Below are positions 1-12,611 of a stretch of DNA of 64,000 nucleotides, in pieces. The first letter of the stretch is position 1. The number at the start of each line of letters is the position of its first letter. The position numbers and the translations under genes are program-made. The notes under the pieces were generated by a model. The model saw only the letters and a list, made by a program, of their open reading frames with translations. It had not been told where the DNA came from and did no database searches. Origin of the DNA: Turritopsis dohrnii (lineage: Eukaryota; Cnidaria; Hydrozoa; Anthoathecata; Oceaniidae); NCBI GenBank assembly GCA_027922465.2, contig BQMF02000605.1:1-64000 (forward strand), in the 5' to 3' direction.

Positions 1-192
1 TCTAAATCAAGGTATAACAACGGAATTCAATTCAAAAATCGGTTTTCAAAATTTCAACAAACTACAAACAGCTATGTTTTTCAAATTTCTTTTCCATACA
101 CATTATATACTCAAAAAGTGGTACAAAGATTCCTTTTGAAGAAGTATGTATATAAATTGTTAATAATTACATCATATAATAATTTACATTCT

Positions 193-1296
193 TCATTCTC
201 CCTTTTCTAAAATTTCAATGGCAGTTTTTAAAGAATATCGCTCGGTAGTCTCAACATTCTTCATTTTACGTCCTAGCTCAAACAAAAACACAATCTTCTC
301 AAAATGTCCTATGTACTTCAGCAAGTAACCAAGGGAATATGTGTCAGTTGCATAAGATTGCTTCGCTCCAGGAAAATTTCTCAACTCATGAGCAAGATAT
401 CTATGCCTTTTATTGTACAATTTTCTAGAATCTTCGCTCAAATTATACACAACAGGCGTCTGAACCAAGGTGGCCTTTCCAAAATCTATGATTTTGGGGA
501 CATTATCAAGTGTCAAAAGCACATTATTTGCTTTGATGTCATTGTGAAGGATCGAAAGATTGTGCATGTAATTAATTGCTTGGCAAATTTGATAGCAAAT
601 TAACATCCACATTCGAGCAGACATGCATTGCCTCCCTATTTCTCTATGCACCGTACGGACGTTAACACTGCCATCTCCAACTATTTGCCCAATCAATTGA
701 TACACTATTTGGTTGGGTTTTATGAACCCATAGCAATAAGGGAAATTCGGATGACCACTTAGTGCATGGGAAACCTTGACCTCAGCTAAAATATCCACAG
801 GTTTACTGAGTTTCGTAGAAACCAACTTGATAGCAAGTGGATCATTGGTAATGTGAGGTACCTTTCCAAGTCTAACAGTGCCAAATGTACCCTCGCCTAG
901 CATAACATCAGACATTTTAAGGGAAGATGACTGAATGTCACATGGAAATGAAGGTAAGAATATTGAAAGCTCTGCCTTGCATTTTCCAGTAGTTTTCCCA
1001 ATTGTATTTCTTGTGTTACAACTGAACAACCTGGTTGTGACTGACATTTTCCCCATTTTTTGTATCGACTTTGTTGACAAAATTTTTGTCTGTAATAAAG
1101 TTGTTTTTCGCTTCTCATTGTCAAGTTCATCCTGTAAATGCTTAAGTTTGAGATTTTCTATTGCTTTCTCTGCTTCCTGTGTAGCCACTTTTCTTGCCTT
1201 TTTTTTAAGTTTCATGTTTTGGTATTTTTTGTGCTTCCCAACTTTTGACCTTATATGAGATGACCTATAAAACCAAGCAATCACTTTTGGTTTCAT
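193..1296 (-). CDS. Protein kinase-like protein with basic coiled-coil N-terminus
   Basis: Intronless 367-codon frame. Residues 1-80 are basic and helical (Lys/Glu/Leu rich, likely coiled coil). Residues about 132-365 form a compact kinase fold: glycine loop GEGTFGTV (134-141), lysine of LAIKL (157), alphaC glutamate in the AEVKV stretch (172), catalytic loop HNDIKANN (251-258) with Asp253 and Asn258 kept but HRD changed to HND, DFG at 271-273, and AHE where APE is usual (302-304). All residues needed for phosphotransfer are visible, so it could be active, probably as a Ser/Thr kinase (DIKANN loop). The substrate is unknown. The first ATG is used because the frame runs straight into it; a 5' exon cannot be excluded. 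Single-exon HND kinases are, from family knowledge, expanded in some marine invertebrates, which may mean retrocopying. Confidence 0.72.
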   Translation of the reverse strand: MKPKVIAWFYRSSHIRSKVGKHKKYQNMKLKKKARKVATQEAEKAIENLKLKHLQDELDNEKRKTTLLQTKILSTKSIQKMGKMSVTTRLFSCNTRNTIGKTTGKCKAELSIFLPSFPCDIQSSSLKMSDVMLGEGTFGTVRLGKVPHITNDPLAIKLVSTKLSKPVDILAEVKVSHALSGHPNFPYCYGFIKPNQIVYQLIGQIVGDGSVNVRTVHREIGRQCMSARMWMLICYQICQAINYMHNLSILHNDIKANNVLLTLDNVPKIIDFGKATLVQTPVVYNLSEDSRKLYNKRHRYLAHELRNFPGAKQSYATDTYSLGYLLKYIGHFEKIVFLFELGRKMKNVETTERYSLKTAIEILEKGE

Positions 1297-4200
1297 TTAG
1301 AATTTTATGGAAAGCATAATAAATCTAGAGGGATAGATAAATGAAATTAACAAAATATGAATTTATATGATATAGATAATATGTAAATGAAAGGGAAAAA
1401 AGAAATGAAAGAAATAATGACAAGCTACATACTGCTAAACTACTGACCTTATTAACTGATTATCACGACTATCTACAGGTGAATTGCCAGACAAAGGAAG
1501 AGTTTGTGAAATTCTAGAGTAAAATATAGAATTTTTTCAAATTTGTCATAAGTAACAATTCTTTACTGATCAGAAAAGATTCATTAGGCCAACCTATGAC
1601 TGAGACTGTTAGCTGGAGTACTTGTAATAGTGTTTCTCTTTTTTGTTGGTGGTGTACAAGTTTGGCTAAGTATGAATAATGTCTGGTTATTACTTTTAAA
1701 CTTAGCATAGCTATCAAACAATTTGAGAGCAAACGAAACTTACTTGGGGACAGCTATGAAACTGTTTTTAGATAAACCAGAATTTTCTAACTGTCTATAA
1801 TACCAAAAAGTTTGTAAAAAATATTCAACTTAACCAAGTAAAGAAAAGAGGCATATTCCAAACAGTTCATATACAACCAGGTTTCATGAAACAAGCTTAG
1901 TTACTGTATCAGTGAATTGTTAGCTTCAATGCAATTGCAGATAGCCTAGGCTTATCTTTATTAACACATGTCTTTAAGTTCACATCAGTGTTGCTGGCAT
2001 TGGTACCTATTCCTTCAATATATATTCAGTCAAACGAGCTTGTTTCATTATATTGATATACACTACAAACAAGTTTTATGAATGTATGATGTATTTTCAC
2101 ATACTGTGCTATTTGAACAGGATGACAAGCATCATCATTAGGATCAGGTGAAACACAAGAAAATCTACAAGTATTAGAAATATTGTTTGAGCAAATAATA
2201 TGATTGATGCAAATAAAAACCCCAAACAAACAAAAAAGCAAAAAAATAACTCACTGGCTTTCAGAGATATCATTTGTGCAGCCAGAATTTAAATGAAGCA
2301 GCCTACAAATAGTTTCAAAATGACAAAAGTGCATATAGACAAGGTGTGTCTTACGCTGCTTTTCCATAATATCCTATACTTAGGGACCATCCATAAAAGA
2401 CGTCTGCACAAATTTGGCCATTTTTATACCCCCTCCCCCTCCCCCTCCCCCCACCTCCCTGTGTCCACACCTGTCTGCAAACCACTCAACTCCCCCCCCC
2501 GTGTCCGTGCAGACATAACTTCTTTTTTCCAAATCAAAGTAAGGACTTGATAGAGGCCACAAAATATACTTTCAAAGGGATTTTATGAGTGAGAATTTCA
2601 AGAGTGAGTTTGAAACAATGATTTTTAAGCTTGAATATTAATTTTTAGTGAAATTTTATCAGATCTTTGAAAAAATTAGAGCTAAATGAAATTTCAGAAA
2701 AAGGATGTCCGCATTTGGCCGAAACCTCAACCTCCCTAACAAATTTAACAAGGCTTTGACCGTAAACATTAGCTGGTTTCAAACCAGTAGATGCATATAC
2801 AGCAGATGTCTTATGTCCAGACCAGACAATAAATAACAAATATAGATAAATCAAAACAGACATCATCTTTATCACTACTACAACATTTTTTATTGATGTA
2901 TATATGGGAAAATATAAAAACAAAAAAACTTAAAATTACTGTGCAGGAAATATAATATTAAATATAATGATCAATTTAATATTACAAGTGTTGCAGATAT
3001 GATTTTACACTCTGTATATTAAGGATTACATAAATTATTGGTATTTCAACTTAGCACAAATGCACCTAGTCTAGAACTATCTTTAGCACAGAGGCGCGCC
3101 TAGATAAATTCATACCAACTATTATTTCATCCCAAAATATATATACAGAGATATTACTAAAATCATATATGTTGTCATTATGAATCTTCAAAGAAATCAC
3201 TCTTTTCATCTTAATTTTACCAAAGCCCTACATTAATGTGTTTTATACAAAAAGGGGTATCATAGGAGGGGATGGGGAGCCAGTCCCACTGAATCCATAT
3301 AATAATTATATATACAGGGTACAAAGATACTAATTGTAAACAAAATAAAAACCTCACCCACGAAGTTGACCAGTTGCAGAAGAAAACGAGTTTACTTTCT
3401 TTAGTTGCGCTGGGGAACTATAAGAAAAAAAATCATAAGGTTTAGAAAATAAATATTAAGAAGAAACAACATGCATTAATCCATCATATGAAACAACATC
3501 CAAAAATATTTTAAGATCATGAAGAATTTCTACAAAGGAAATTCTATCAGTCTAGCTAACGATATGCCATAACCAGTACGTGCAACATCGTTTTTGAATT
3601 TGTTTTGAAAAAAATGCTCTAATATTTTTAAAACGAAACTGCTGATCGCACCCCATTATGATAAAATAAATTAGCGCGAAAATTTAAAACGTTTTGTTTG
3701 TAAACAATATTGAACTTTGACCGGTGCGCTATAACCTGGAATCTATTTTTTTACTCGATATTTTCGTTAGTTTTTCAAATTTTAAATGCATTGAAATGCA
3801 GGAAATGAATAATGTCAGTCAGATTTAGCTATCTTCAAATTCTTCATACTCAAGATGCATCCTCATTTCAAAAAAAAAAAAAAAAACGCAAACAAACAAA
3901 ACAAAACATTTGGATGAGTTCAAAGCTTTGATTTTCCGAAACAAAAAACTTCAAAATCCTCAACTTTATTAGTTACTAGGAAAGTAACAGCAACTTCTTA
4001 CCTCACTGGATGATCATTTTCCTTATTCTTTGCAAATTTGCGTTTTACAATAGTGAAATTTTCAGCCCATTTCAGCGAAACACTCGATCAAAAAGATTAC
4101 TGACACCGTAGCTAGTTCAGAGACAGAGACAGAAAGGGGTATAAAGGACTAGGTATTGACAAAAATTCGATATCTTCGCGCCAATTATATACATGGGGTG

Positions 4201-4430
4201 TTTCAACAAGCATATTTAACGAACAATATACATTTATAATAATACATTTAAATGACACTCAATCAAAATATCTGATAAAGTATGAAATTGTGACAGGCCT
4301 GTAATAATATACTCTGGAACTGCAAAGAAATACTCTATAACAATAACAAATGAAACAAAAATTATACCCCCCGAGTCAGCAGGGAGGACTAAATTGGACA
4401 CCCCAGGCTCCTCGGACTAAAAATACATAA
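1297..4430. other. Non-coding stretch with repeat pieces
   Basis: No convincing gene. It holds a repeat beginning GGGACCATCCATAAA at about 2383, a C-rich tract (separate entry), a poly(A) run at about 3871-3886 and several AT-rich stretches. Two short minus-strand pieces with good splice signals, about 3358-3420 and 4002-4085, could be small exons or UTR, but no start codon opens the second in a useful frame. Confidence 0.4.
2383..2560. repeat. Dispersed repeat end with C-rich tract
   Basis: Starts with GGGACCATCCATAAAAGACG and leads into repeated CCCCCT blocks at about 2428-2460 and a C9 run near 2490. The opening motif resembles the edge of a dispersed invertebrate repeat; this is recognition from memory only. 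The complementary strand has G-runs able to form a quadruplex. Confidence 0.4.
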
Positions 4431-4736
4431 GTATACAATGGTATACGCCAGTATACACATGTATACGTTGAAATACGTTAGTATACGGCATTGATGAAAA
4501 CTTTAAGACGGGGGTAACGAAAGCAAATTCCATGTTAAAAAGCATGAGTATTAAATAAATATGTAGCATTTGCAAAAACTCATAGTCGTTTTAGAAAAAA
4601 CTACGTCTGAAAAAATCTGATTATCAAGTATCATCATCAATGCTTCATAATACTGAAAATGACAATAAATGTAAACCCCCAAATACAAATTAATTTGTAA
4701 ACCCAAGGTTTTTGGACAGTCGCATAGGGAGTATAC
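4431..4736. repeat. 5' subterminal GTATAC array of the CACTA-like element
   Basis: GTATAC occurs at 4431, 4441, 4451, 4461 and 4481, with a degenerate AAATAC at 4471, so five of six consecutive decamers begin with the same palindrome at exactly 10-bp spacing. Another copy lies at 4731. Four more copies lie past the transposase stop (13360-13483). CACTA elements typically carry short subterminal repeats bound by their own transposase, so these probably mark the two ends. The exact termini (CACTR) were not found. Confidence 0.55.
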
Positions 4737-4815
4737 ACAAAGTGTACCACCCGAATACGACAATAGTACTCCATAATAAATCTGTTTCATCGACAGCCAT
4801 TTAAAACTGTTTAAA

Positions 4816-7800
4816 ATGAATACCTCAGTTCAGCGAAGGGAAAGAAAAAGAAAACTTTGTCCGCATTGTCACCAGTACCTTCACACTCGGCGTTTTTACG
4901 AACACAAGAAATTGTTTTTTAAGCAGAAAAGATGGATAAAAAACTCAGAATACTCAGATGATGCAAAAGAAGGTAAGTTTGTATATTCTTGTTTATGTAA
5001 TCGTTTATATACAAAAATTATGATCTTATCTTATATAAATAAAAACCAATTATTGCTGCAACCAGTGTGAGTAGAGAAGTCTGTCTCATTCGGAAATATC
5101 TAGATAATAATAAATTCATTATCATTTTACAATCCAAAAATATGTTTAAATTAAAAGCCAATACATACCTGTTTTCCACACATACAACAGGTTTTTTGGT
5201 GGAGCTTCTGTCTTTTTTTATCAAATTTATATCTAACAAGAACAAAAACAAAAAGTAGTGACAGAGTTAGATTTTTAAAAGGGCTTTGATAGGTAAATCA
5301 AAGGGATGTGTAGGTCAGTTGGTAAGACGGGTGACTTGTAATACAAGGGTGATAGTTGATGGTGGTTCAAACCCAGGCAGTGCAGAAATATAATAATGTA
5401 TGATATGATGAATACTGATGAATGTGATTGACATGCAACCTAGATCGATATAATGACATGAAATATGCACCTTAACTGATGCTTAAGATAAGAATTCTAA
5501 TTTGATACAATATTATAAAGGAGATAATAAATTAGACGTGCAAAGATATATTAATAGAGCAGGAAAGGCACATAGTGAGCTATATATTATGACAAGTAGC
5601 TGAACTAAGCATATTGAGGCTCAGCTAAATACGCAATGCTTACAAAAAACTTGCAATAAAATACTAAACCAAAACAGCCTTAAAATAAAAACTTCAGAGC
5701 AGAGCAAGAAATTGTAAAATCAAGTATTATTCTGAAACACTTTGAATTCCAAAACAATTCACGAATTTCAAAGGATTCCCAGAACCATAGCCAACCTGTA
5801 TAATTGTAAACAATTATGGATTTTTTTCAATTAGAAACAGATTTTTACCAGATCAACCAGAAAAAAAAATTAAAAACAGATAAGAATGCATGCTGAATCA
5901 AACCATTAAACAATTATTGATAGCTGAGAAATGTTCTGAGAACATGTTCAAAATATTTTTATCAACATTATGGGTTGAAGAATTAAATTGAAAAATTTAT
6001 ATATTTACTCAAAATAAGAAGGAGAAATGCCCAATAGCAAAAAAGTAAACAAAGATTGCGAAAAAAATTGATTATTAAAGGGATAACCCCAAGAAAATGT
6101 TTTTTCTCATTGAACTCTTCTCTCAAATCTTTCGAAACTCAAGTGAAACATCTTTGGATGTAGAGGATAGTTTGCTTAGTGGTTATGTTGGAGAGCCAGA
6201 GTATAACGATCAGAAGATAAAGTTGTTAATTATAATGAAGATGTTTTCTATTATTCAATGGCCATTATTTGCTCCAACACATCACTAGGTGTATAATATT
6301 ATATACTTTTTGTATGTCTGACGTCAAAGGAAGAAATTTATATTCTTTCTGATCTTTTCAAAACATTTTTGTTTACAAAAATATGCATAATAAATTTATA
6401 AATTAGTTGTTCTTTGGACTATTTCGTGAAATAAAATTGGCAAGCACTGCGAATTCATGAAAATTCCTTTTTCAATGTACACTCAATTTATTGAGATGCA
6501 AAGTATTTCTTGTTTATCTTTTCAACGAAAACACAGGTGTTGGGGCATGGTTTTCACAAGCTGTCATAGAACAAAACATAATAATCATAGGTATCTTTTT
6601 TATTGTAGTGGAATATCAGGTTAATGGCATACTCTCAATACTCAGCCTTTTCCCCTTCTTAAAGTTGGTTCTCCCTCACTTATTGTTGCACCCAAAAGCT
6701 TGGCAATAAGCCATTGTAGATTACAATTAAATGAAAAAAAAAACCACGAAGGAAAGAAAAAGAATTAACAACAGAGTGATTGTTAACTTTCGCAAAATAG
6801 AGTTGGTAGGTTGTGACGGACGCCATCCATTTTTAAACAAATTTTTAAAACAAAAATTTTAAAAACCTTTTATCTTCTTCAATAGTCATCCAAACAAGCT
6901 CAAATTTTCACAAGATGTTTTATTTAACAAATCATTTTGATTTTTCATTATCTTTTAAGAAGTGATTTTTTTGGGTTAATTCTCCTTTAAAGGAGAATGA
7001 ACGTCAAAGATACAACTTAGGCTTAAATTGTTCCTTATGTGTATTTAAATAAAGAGTTAATAATGAAATTTTATAAAATACCATATTTCGCTTATAATAA
7101 AGGATTTAAAAAATTCACCGTGACGTCACAGTTGCACTAGAATTTCTTCAAGTCAGAATCATTCATGTTAAAAGAAAATCATAAGTGGCGACATGTCTTC
7201 TTCAGATTTTAATGTTTAGTTATTGAATAAATCCGTGCTTGAAACGTCATTTATTAGATATCGCAGATAGGAAAAAAATTATGCCACAGTAAAAAAGTAT
7301 GACGGCAAAGTAAGTTTCTTTTCTTATAAGAAAAATGTGCTGATAGTAGATTTCACAACTCGTGCGCCTGAAGAATTTTTGTTTTTCAATGAACATTATA
7401 ACTTCATTAGGTATGTATGCAAGGCGTGGTTTCTTCTAGATAGATGTAATCTTAATTCCAATAATGCCGATGATACTTTTAGAAATTTTCAAAATAAAAG
7501 AAACCAGGTCAGGTAGGAAGAAAAATCTCAAAGAACATCTGTTAAGAATATGCAAGTCTCTGAACACATTACCGTGTCTTTTTTTGTTATTTTTTAAAAA
7601 GATTCTTTAGGAAAATTGAAAAATACTAGAGTAAATCATGCCTTGTTTTAAAAAAATGCATAAAGAGAGCATTTACGGAAATTAAATTTTAAAAACACTT
7701 TACTTTTTTTTGATCACTTTGTTGGACCTCTTGAGAGAGCTAGGTTTTTTAGAGCTCACGGTTTTCTCCATTCATATTTATCATGTTGAATATTATATGT

Positions 7801-10800
7801 TGGAAAATTGTTGGTACCACACCAGCTTTCAATGTTCTTTTCTTCGGCATATAACCTAGCATGTTTTCCATATTATCAACTTCGAAACAGTCTACTTTCG
7901 CAAACTACTTTATCTTTTCCAAATCGAAAAGTTTTAACAGTAAACCCAGTGCCGATGTTGTTAAGCCAACTTTCAGCTCTCTATTGTTCTTTGACAAGAT
8001 CAGGAAAACGAAAATATATTCTCTCATCACAAATTGTCTTCGCTACGAGATTTGTAAAAACTACAGCTGGATATCTAAGTGCAACTGTGACCTCATATTT
8101 TTGAGTTTTGATTAAACTTCAAACTTAAATAACTAACGAAAGAATTATGTAAAATGAATGAAACTTTGTAAAAAGTCGTCTTACACAATTTAAAATCGAT
8201 TCATTAAAAAAAACATTACATAATTTTGACGTTAATTCTCCTTTAAGAACTAGGTGGATTAAAATTAATAAGTGTGATAGAGTGTGTTTGTAAAGAAATA
8301 TTGATTTCTTACTATATTGAAGTTTTATAATGCACTGCAGTAACGTTTAAATAATACCAGGCCCCCTTACTTTTTGCAAATTAAAAAATCAAAACCTAAT
8401 GATAAAGTTACAAATATTCCATAAATTAAGTAATTATGCCATTCTTTTTGCTATTAATGCTGTTGTGTCAATACTTCTTTTTTCTTTAATATTTTGTTTG
8501 TGAGCATATATAAATAACATATAAATAAATGATAGATCAAGTCACTTTCGTGGGAACATGCACACACATCTTCGCTGGCAATTAGATGTTCTCTACGTAC
8601 TTCAAGGTTTTGTCGGTTAAACTGGTTCTCAGGAGGTAATTTTCAGATAAATAAAATAATATAAATTAAAACCCATTAGATAGCACTCAAAATCTATTTT
8701 TGTGAAGTTTGCTTTTAGTTTAAATAGAGCTTTAACTGGTAATTAACATTAGAAACTCATCTATAAATTGCTTAAAAACAACAAATTCTTGAAACATGTG
8801 AGAAGTGTTCTTCAAATCAAAAACACGAAAGAAGTTATGACAAACAAACCTTAACAAGTTAAGGATTTTTTTGGAGGAAAAAGTAATATCTTTAGAAACA
8901 AACAAATAATAATGTAATAACTAGTGACATTCAACATAAGTCTAAATATGTATATATATGGCCCTGGTCGCTTTTCCATATTCAGCTGATATAACAAATA
9001 CAAATATCTTAAAGCTCAAGAAGAAATGGATCACAAGAAAGAGAGGAGGTAGCATTTACAATTAAAAATCTTTTGTAAAAATCTTTCTCCTTCTATCAAA
9101 AAATTCCAATACAATTCAAATAATACATTCAGTTCAAAACACAGAAAGCATGACAGCAGCCATTTCTAACTCACATGTTCATAAATTCGATTATCTCACG
9201 CCCTAGTAATCTTTATGTTCGCCCGTTTCTCGAACACCCCCCTACTCCCCATCGACGCGCCCGAAGTTAAAATAAGTCACTTCTTTTTGTTAGTTTTTGG
9301 GGTTTTGTTGTTTTTATTATTTTTCTAAGAATTCTCTGAGAATAAATAAAATCTGAAAGTAATTGATGTGTTTTCCTTTTGATTCAGTGGATGGTGAAAA
9401 TAGGAAGAGCGTTGCTCAGGATTTTGTAACAGCGGATGATAGTGAAGATAGTTCGAACGAAAATAACATGTCTATTTGTTATAATGATGATATTCCGACC
9501 GGTGATGATGGTCCCAGTTCTGACAACGACGAAGAACATGATGACTATCATGGTGGCGATACTGGACTTGATGACCACGATAATACGGTAAACGATTATA
9601 ATGAGTGACCGTTTCTACAGGGAAATCACGAAGGAGTGTTTACCATATTCACATTCACATTTAGATTTCTGATGCGGAACATGTCGAATCAGATGTTGAT
9701 ATCTTTGATAGTGATTCCGAAATAAGTATAAATGGTGATACTGATGCAAAAGACGCAATCGATGGGACAGACGCCGTATCCTCTGTTGTTGATAACAGAG
9801 TTGGCACCATAATCTCCACCACTATTCGAGCACTGTTTTTCATTCAAGCCAATTTGTTTATATCTGACACTTGCCTTCAGTATATTCTTGGCCTCATTAA
9901 ACTTCTTTTGTTTTTGGTTACGAAAGCAATTTCACACCAATTTATATCAAATTTGTACCAAACATTTCCAGTTACCATCTTCAAAGCAAGAAAGTTTGGT
10001 ATGATCAATAGGGAGGCGTTTACGAATTACGTTGTTTGTACATCCTGTCAATCCTTGTACAAATTAAAGGACTGTATTGAAAGAAAAACATCAGGGGAAT
10101 TAGCGAGTAAGCACTGCACATTTGTTCCGTTCCCCAGCCATCCCCAGTTATCGCGAAGAAAGGCATGTGGTAATGTCCTGCTTAAGTCAGTGATGACAAA
10201 AAACAGAAAAAATGTCAGTTTGCATCCTTTGAAAAGTTACCCTTTTCAACATTTGTCACAGTCTTTAGAAGAGTTACTTTTTAAGCCTGGATTTTTGAAG
10301 ACACTTTTGTCAGACAAATTATCTGGAGGCAGCGATAGAATGTTTGATATTACTGATGGAAATATATGGAGAGGGTTTACTGATGATTCTGGACAAAAGT
10401 ATTTTAGCGACAAAAGGAACTTAGGAGTATTATTGAATTTGGATTGGTTCAATCCCTATGAGAACTCCGAGTATTCACTTGGCGTGATCTATATGACCAT
10501 AGGGAACTTGCCTCGGGAACATCGTTTCCTCTGGGAAAACACCATAGTGATTGGCATAATTCCAGGTCCAAAGGAGCCACCACTACACATCAACACCTAT
10601 CTTAAGCCATTGGTTGATGAATTACAAGAGTTTTGGAGTGGAAAGGTAGTTAGGGAACCTAGTGAGGTTGGGTTTGGAGTTTACAGAATAGCTGTTATTG
10701 GAGTTTCCAACGATTTGCCTGCAACTCGAAAATTTTGTGGATTTCTGAGCTTCAATGCCAAAAGAGGTAATTCTGTCAATGTTTTCTAAGTTGTATTTTT

Positions 10801-12611
10801 TCCGTTAATATGTTTATGTTAACAATAAGTAACAGTTAGTAAGAGCGCCAAAATTGCATGATCTGCAGAAGTTGTATGAATTGAAAGATAAGCTAAAAAG
10901 ATTAGGTATTCACGTTGATAAGATTATGAAGTTTTCGAGTAATTTTTTTTAAGGTTGCAGCAAATGTTTTAAATTATTCGTACGCAACGAGGATAATACC
11001 ACCAATTACTCTGGATATGATTTGGAATCCTGGGATGAAAGAAAGTGTGACCAGCATAAAGTTCTTGCGTATCAAACACTCACAGCGAAGACTGCTAAAG
11101 AACGTCAAGAGATGGAGACAGAATATGGCTTAAGATATAGCGAGCTCCTACGTCTTTCTTATTTTGATCCCGTGAGAATGCATACGGTTGATCCTATGCA
11201 TAACCTTTTTCTTGGTAAGAATTTTTTTTAATTCTACCATCTTCTCTGGTATATCATTGTACGTTTTTAATTGATATGCAATTATTTATTAAAGGTACTG
11301 CAAAACACGTTTTTGTACGGTGGATAGAAGATAGCATCCTATCCGATAAACAGCAACAAAAAATCAATGAGCGGATAACAGAACTGAAAGTTCCACGCGA
11401 TATCGGGAGAGTGCCAAGTAATGACATTATTTTCTCAAGTTTTCCAAGTATCTTCTGTTCAGAAAAAATAGAGAGAGTTACATTAACTTTTAGGTAAAAT
11501 TTCAGATCATTATAAACGGATGAAGGCTGATGAATGGAAAAATTGGGTGCTCATTTATTCATCATACTGTCTTCAAGGCATTTTACATCCACGCCATTTT
11601 ATTATTTGGTCCATGTTTGTTTCTGCATGTAAGCTGATCTGCCAGCGCTCTATTTCCATTCAAGAGATAAACCAGGCTCATCAACTTTTAAAAATGTTCT
11701 GTCAAAGCTTTGAAAGGCAAATGGGAAAAAGTAGTTGCACCCCTAACATGCACATGCATCTACACCTTCGGAATTGTTTGATGGATTTTGGACCAGTGTA
11801 TAGTTTTTGGTGTTTTAGTTGGGAGCGTTTCAATGGGATTTTGGGTTCCTATCCCCTTAATAACCATGACATCAGCGTACAGTACATGCGAAAGTACCTG
11901 ACCGGAAGCCAAACACGAAATAGAATGCTTCTAAACGATGATGTATTCAACTTCATAAAAATCAAAACCGACCAACAAACGATTTCCACTAAAGTTATCA
12001 GCAATTTATGCAGAAGCTCTGATCCTATTGATGTGGCAATGTTGGAACTTGATGAGACTCAGAAAGTTATCAAAATAGCAAAAGGTTTTGCAGCATTGTC
12101 TGATGCCGATTTTATGCACCTGGAAGTTTTGATAAAATCTTTACACAAGCCAACACAGCTGACTCGAATGTCGCGAAGTGTTACGGAAGTAACCAAAGTA
12201 CTACTAGGAAGCGAGACTCTTTCTTCGAATGAGTACAAACAAGGTTTTAGGCACGGAACTTGTGTGAAGGCTAAATGGATTGGAAAAGACATCGATTTGT
12301 CGTCTGAAATTGTTCGTCCGGCTGTTATCAGTAATATTTATGAGGTGAAAACATTCTTACCATGTTGTTCTTCAACAATTCTCATTGCGAGGGTAAAATG
12401 GTTTCGTACACATCCGAAAAAACATTTCTATGGGCAAAATTCACCGACGTTGATATGGAATACCATTTATGAAGATTATGGTATAACGGAATTTTTACCG
12501 CTGAAACTTGTAATGGGAAGATGTGTATACATTACAAAATTTTTGAAATTTAGCCATTTTGAAAGTGATAATGTAAATATCATTATTTCTTTGCCGTCCA
12601 AATCCTTATGA
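4816..12611 (+). CDS. tnp2-type (CACTA/EnSpm) transposase, six exons, apparently intact
   Basis: Exons 4816-4972, 9388-9587, 9665-10766, 10954-11214, 11295-11417 and 11506-12611 join with matching phases (1,0,1,1,1) and total 2949 nt (982 codons plus stop) with no internal stop. The donor after exon 1 is GAAG/GTAAGT. N-terminus: a small CPHC..H zinc-finger-like motif (about residues 15-30), then an acidic Asp/Ser/Asn-rich stretch (about 55-165). The core holds YPFQ and KPGFL motifs, LNLDWFNPY (Asp about 379), LIGIIPGPKEP-like and LPATRKFCGF motifs, HTVDPMHNLFLG (Asp about 566), MHMHLHLRNC, and SWERFNG (Glu about 721). The three acidic residues are candidates for a DDE triad; that assignment is inference. 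It would cut and rejoin the element's ends. Domestication as a host gene is the alternative. Confidence 0.78.
5311..5400 (+). repeat. tRNA-like SINE relic
   Basis: A pol III A-box-like TAGGTCAGTTGG (5311-5322) and B-box-like GGTTCAAACCC (5364-5374) sit 41 bp apart. The segments between do not fold as a normal tRNA anticodon arm, so this reads as a tRNA-derived SINE head and not a functional tRNA gene. It lies in intron 1 of the CACTA transposase. Confidence 0.45.
6079..6986. mobile_element. TTAA-flanked non-autonomous DNA element (Kolobok/piggyBac type), copy A
   Basis: Flanked by TTAA at 6075-6078 and 6987-6990. The ends are AGGGATAACCCC and, on the other strand, AGGAGAATTAACCC, an imperfect terminal inverted repeat. 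No transposase frame is seen in 908 bp. The AGG start with TTAA duplication fits Kolobok better than piggyBac, from general family knowledge. Confidence 0.5.
6991..8242. mobile_element. TTAA-flanked non-autonomous DNA element, copy B
   Basis: Begins directly after the TTAA that closes copy A. The ends AGGAGAATGAACGTCAAA and, in reverse, AGGAGAATTAACGTCAAA match at 17 of 18 positions; TTAA follows at 8243-8246. It is 1252 bp with only short overlapping frames (7808-8115) that look like chance. Copies A and B therefore share one central TTAA. Confidence 0.6.
8243..9387. other. Rest of CACTA intron 1
   Basis: AT-rich DNA with no supported gene up to the exon 2 acceptor (GATTCAG at 9381-9387). 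A TATATATA stretch near 8950 has no evident role. Confidence 0.4.

Noticed and set aside
2026..2923. Secreted-peptide gene on the minus strand (signal-like segment near 2850, Cys-containing mini-exon near 2112-2167)
   Set aside because: The pieces could not be joined into one phase-consistent model and match nothing I know.
3358..4090. Small minus-strand gene with exons at about 4002-4085 and 3358-3420
   Set aside because: Splice signals are good (GTGAG/GTAAGA and TTATAG) but there is no ATG in frame and no recognised product; perhaps UTR exons.
5300..5390. Functional tRNA gene
   Set aside because: A and B boxes are present but no 5-bp anticodon stem or proper acceptor pairing forms; kept only as a SINE relic. 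The same applies to 26203-26290.
7808..8115. Overlapping open frames in the second TTAA element
   Set aside because: Two frames overlap on the same strand with no recognisable domain; chance frames.
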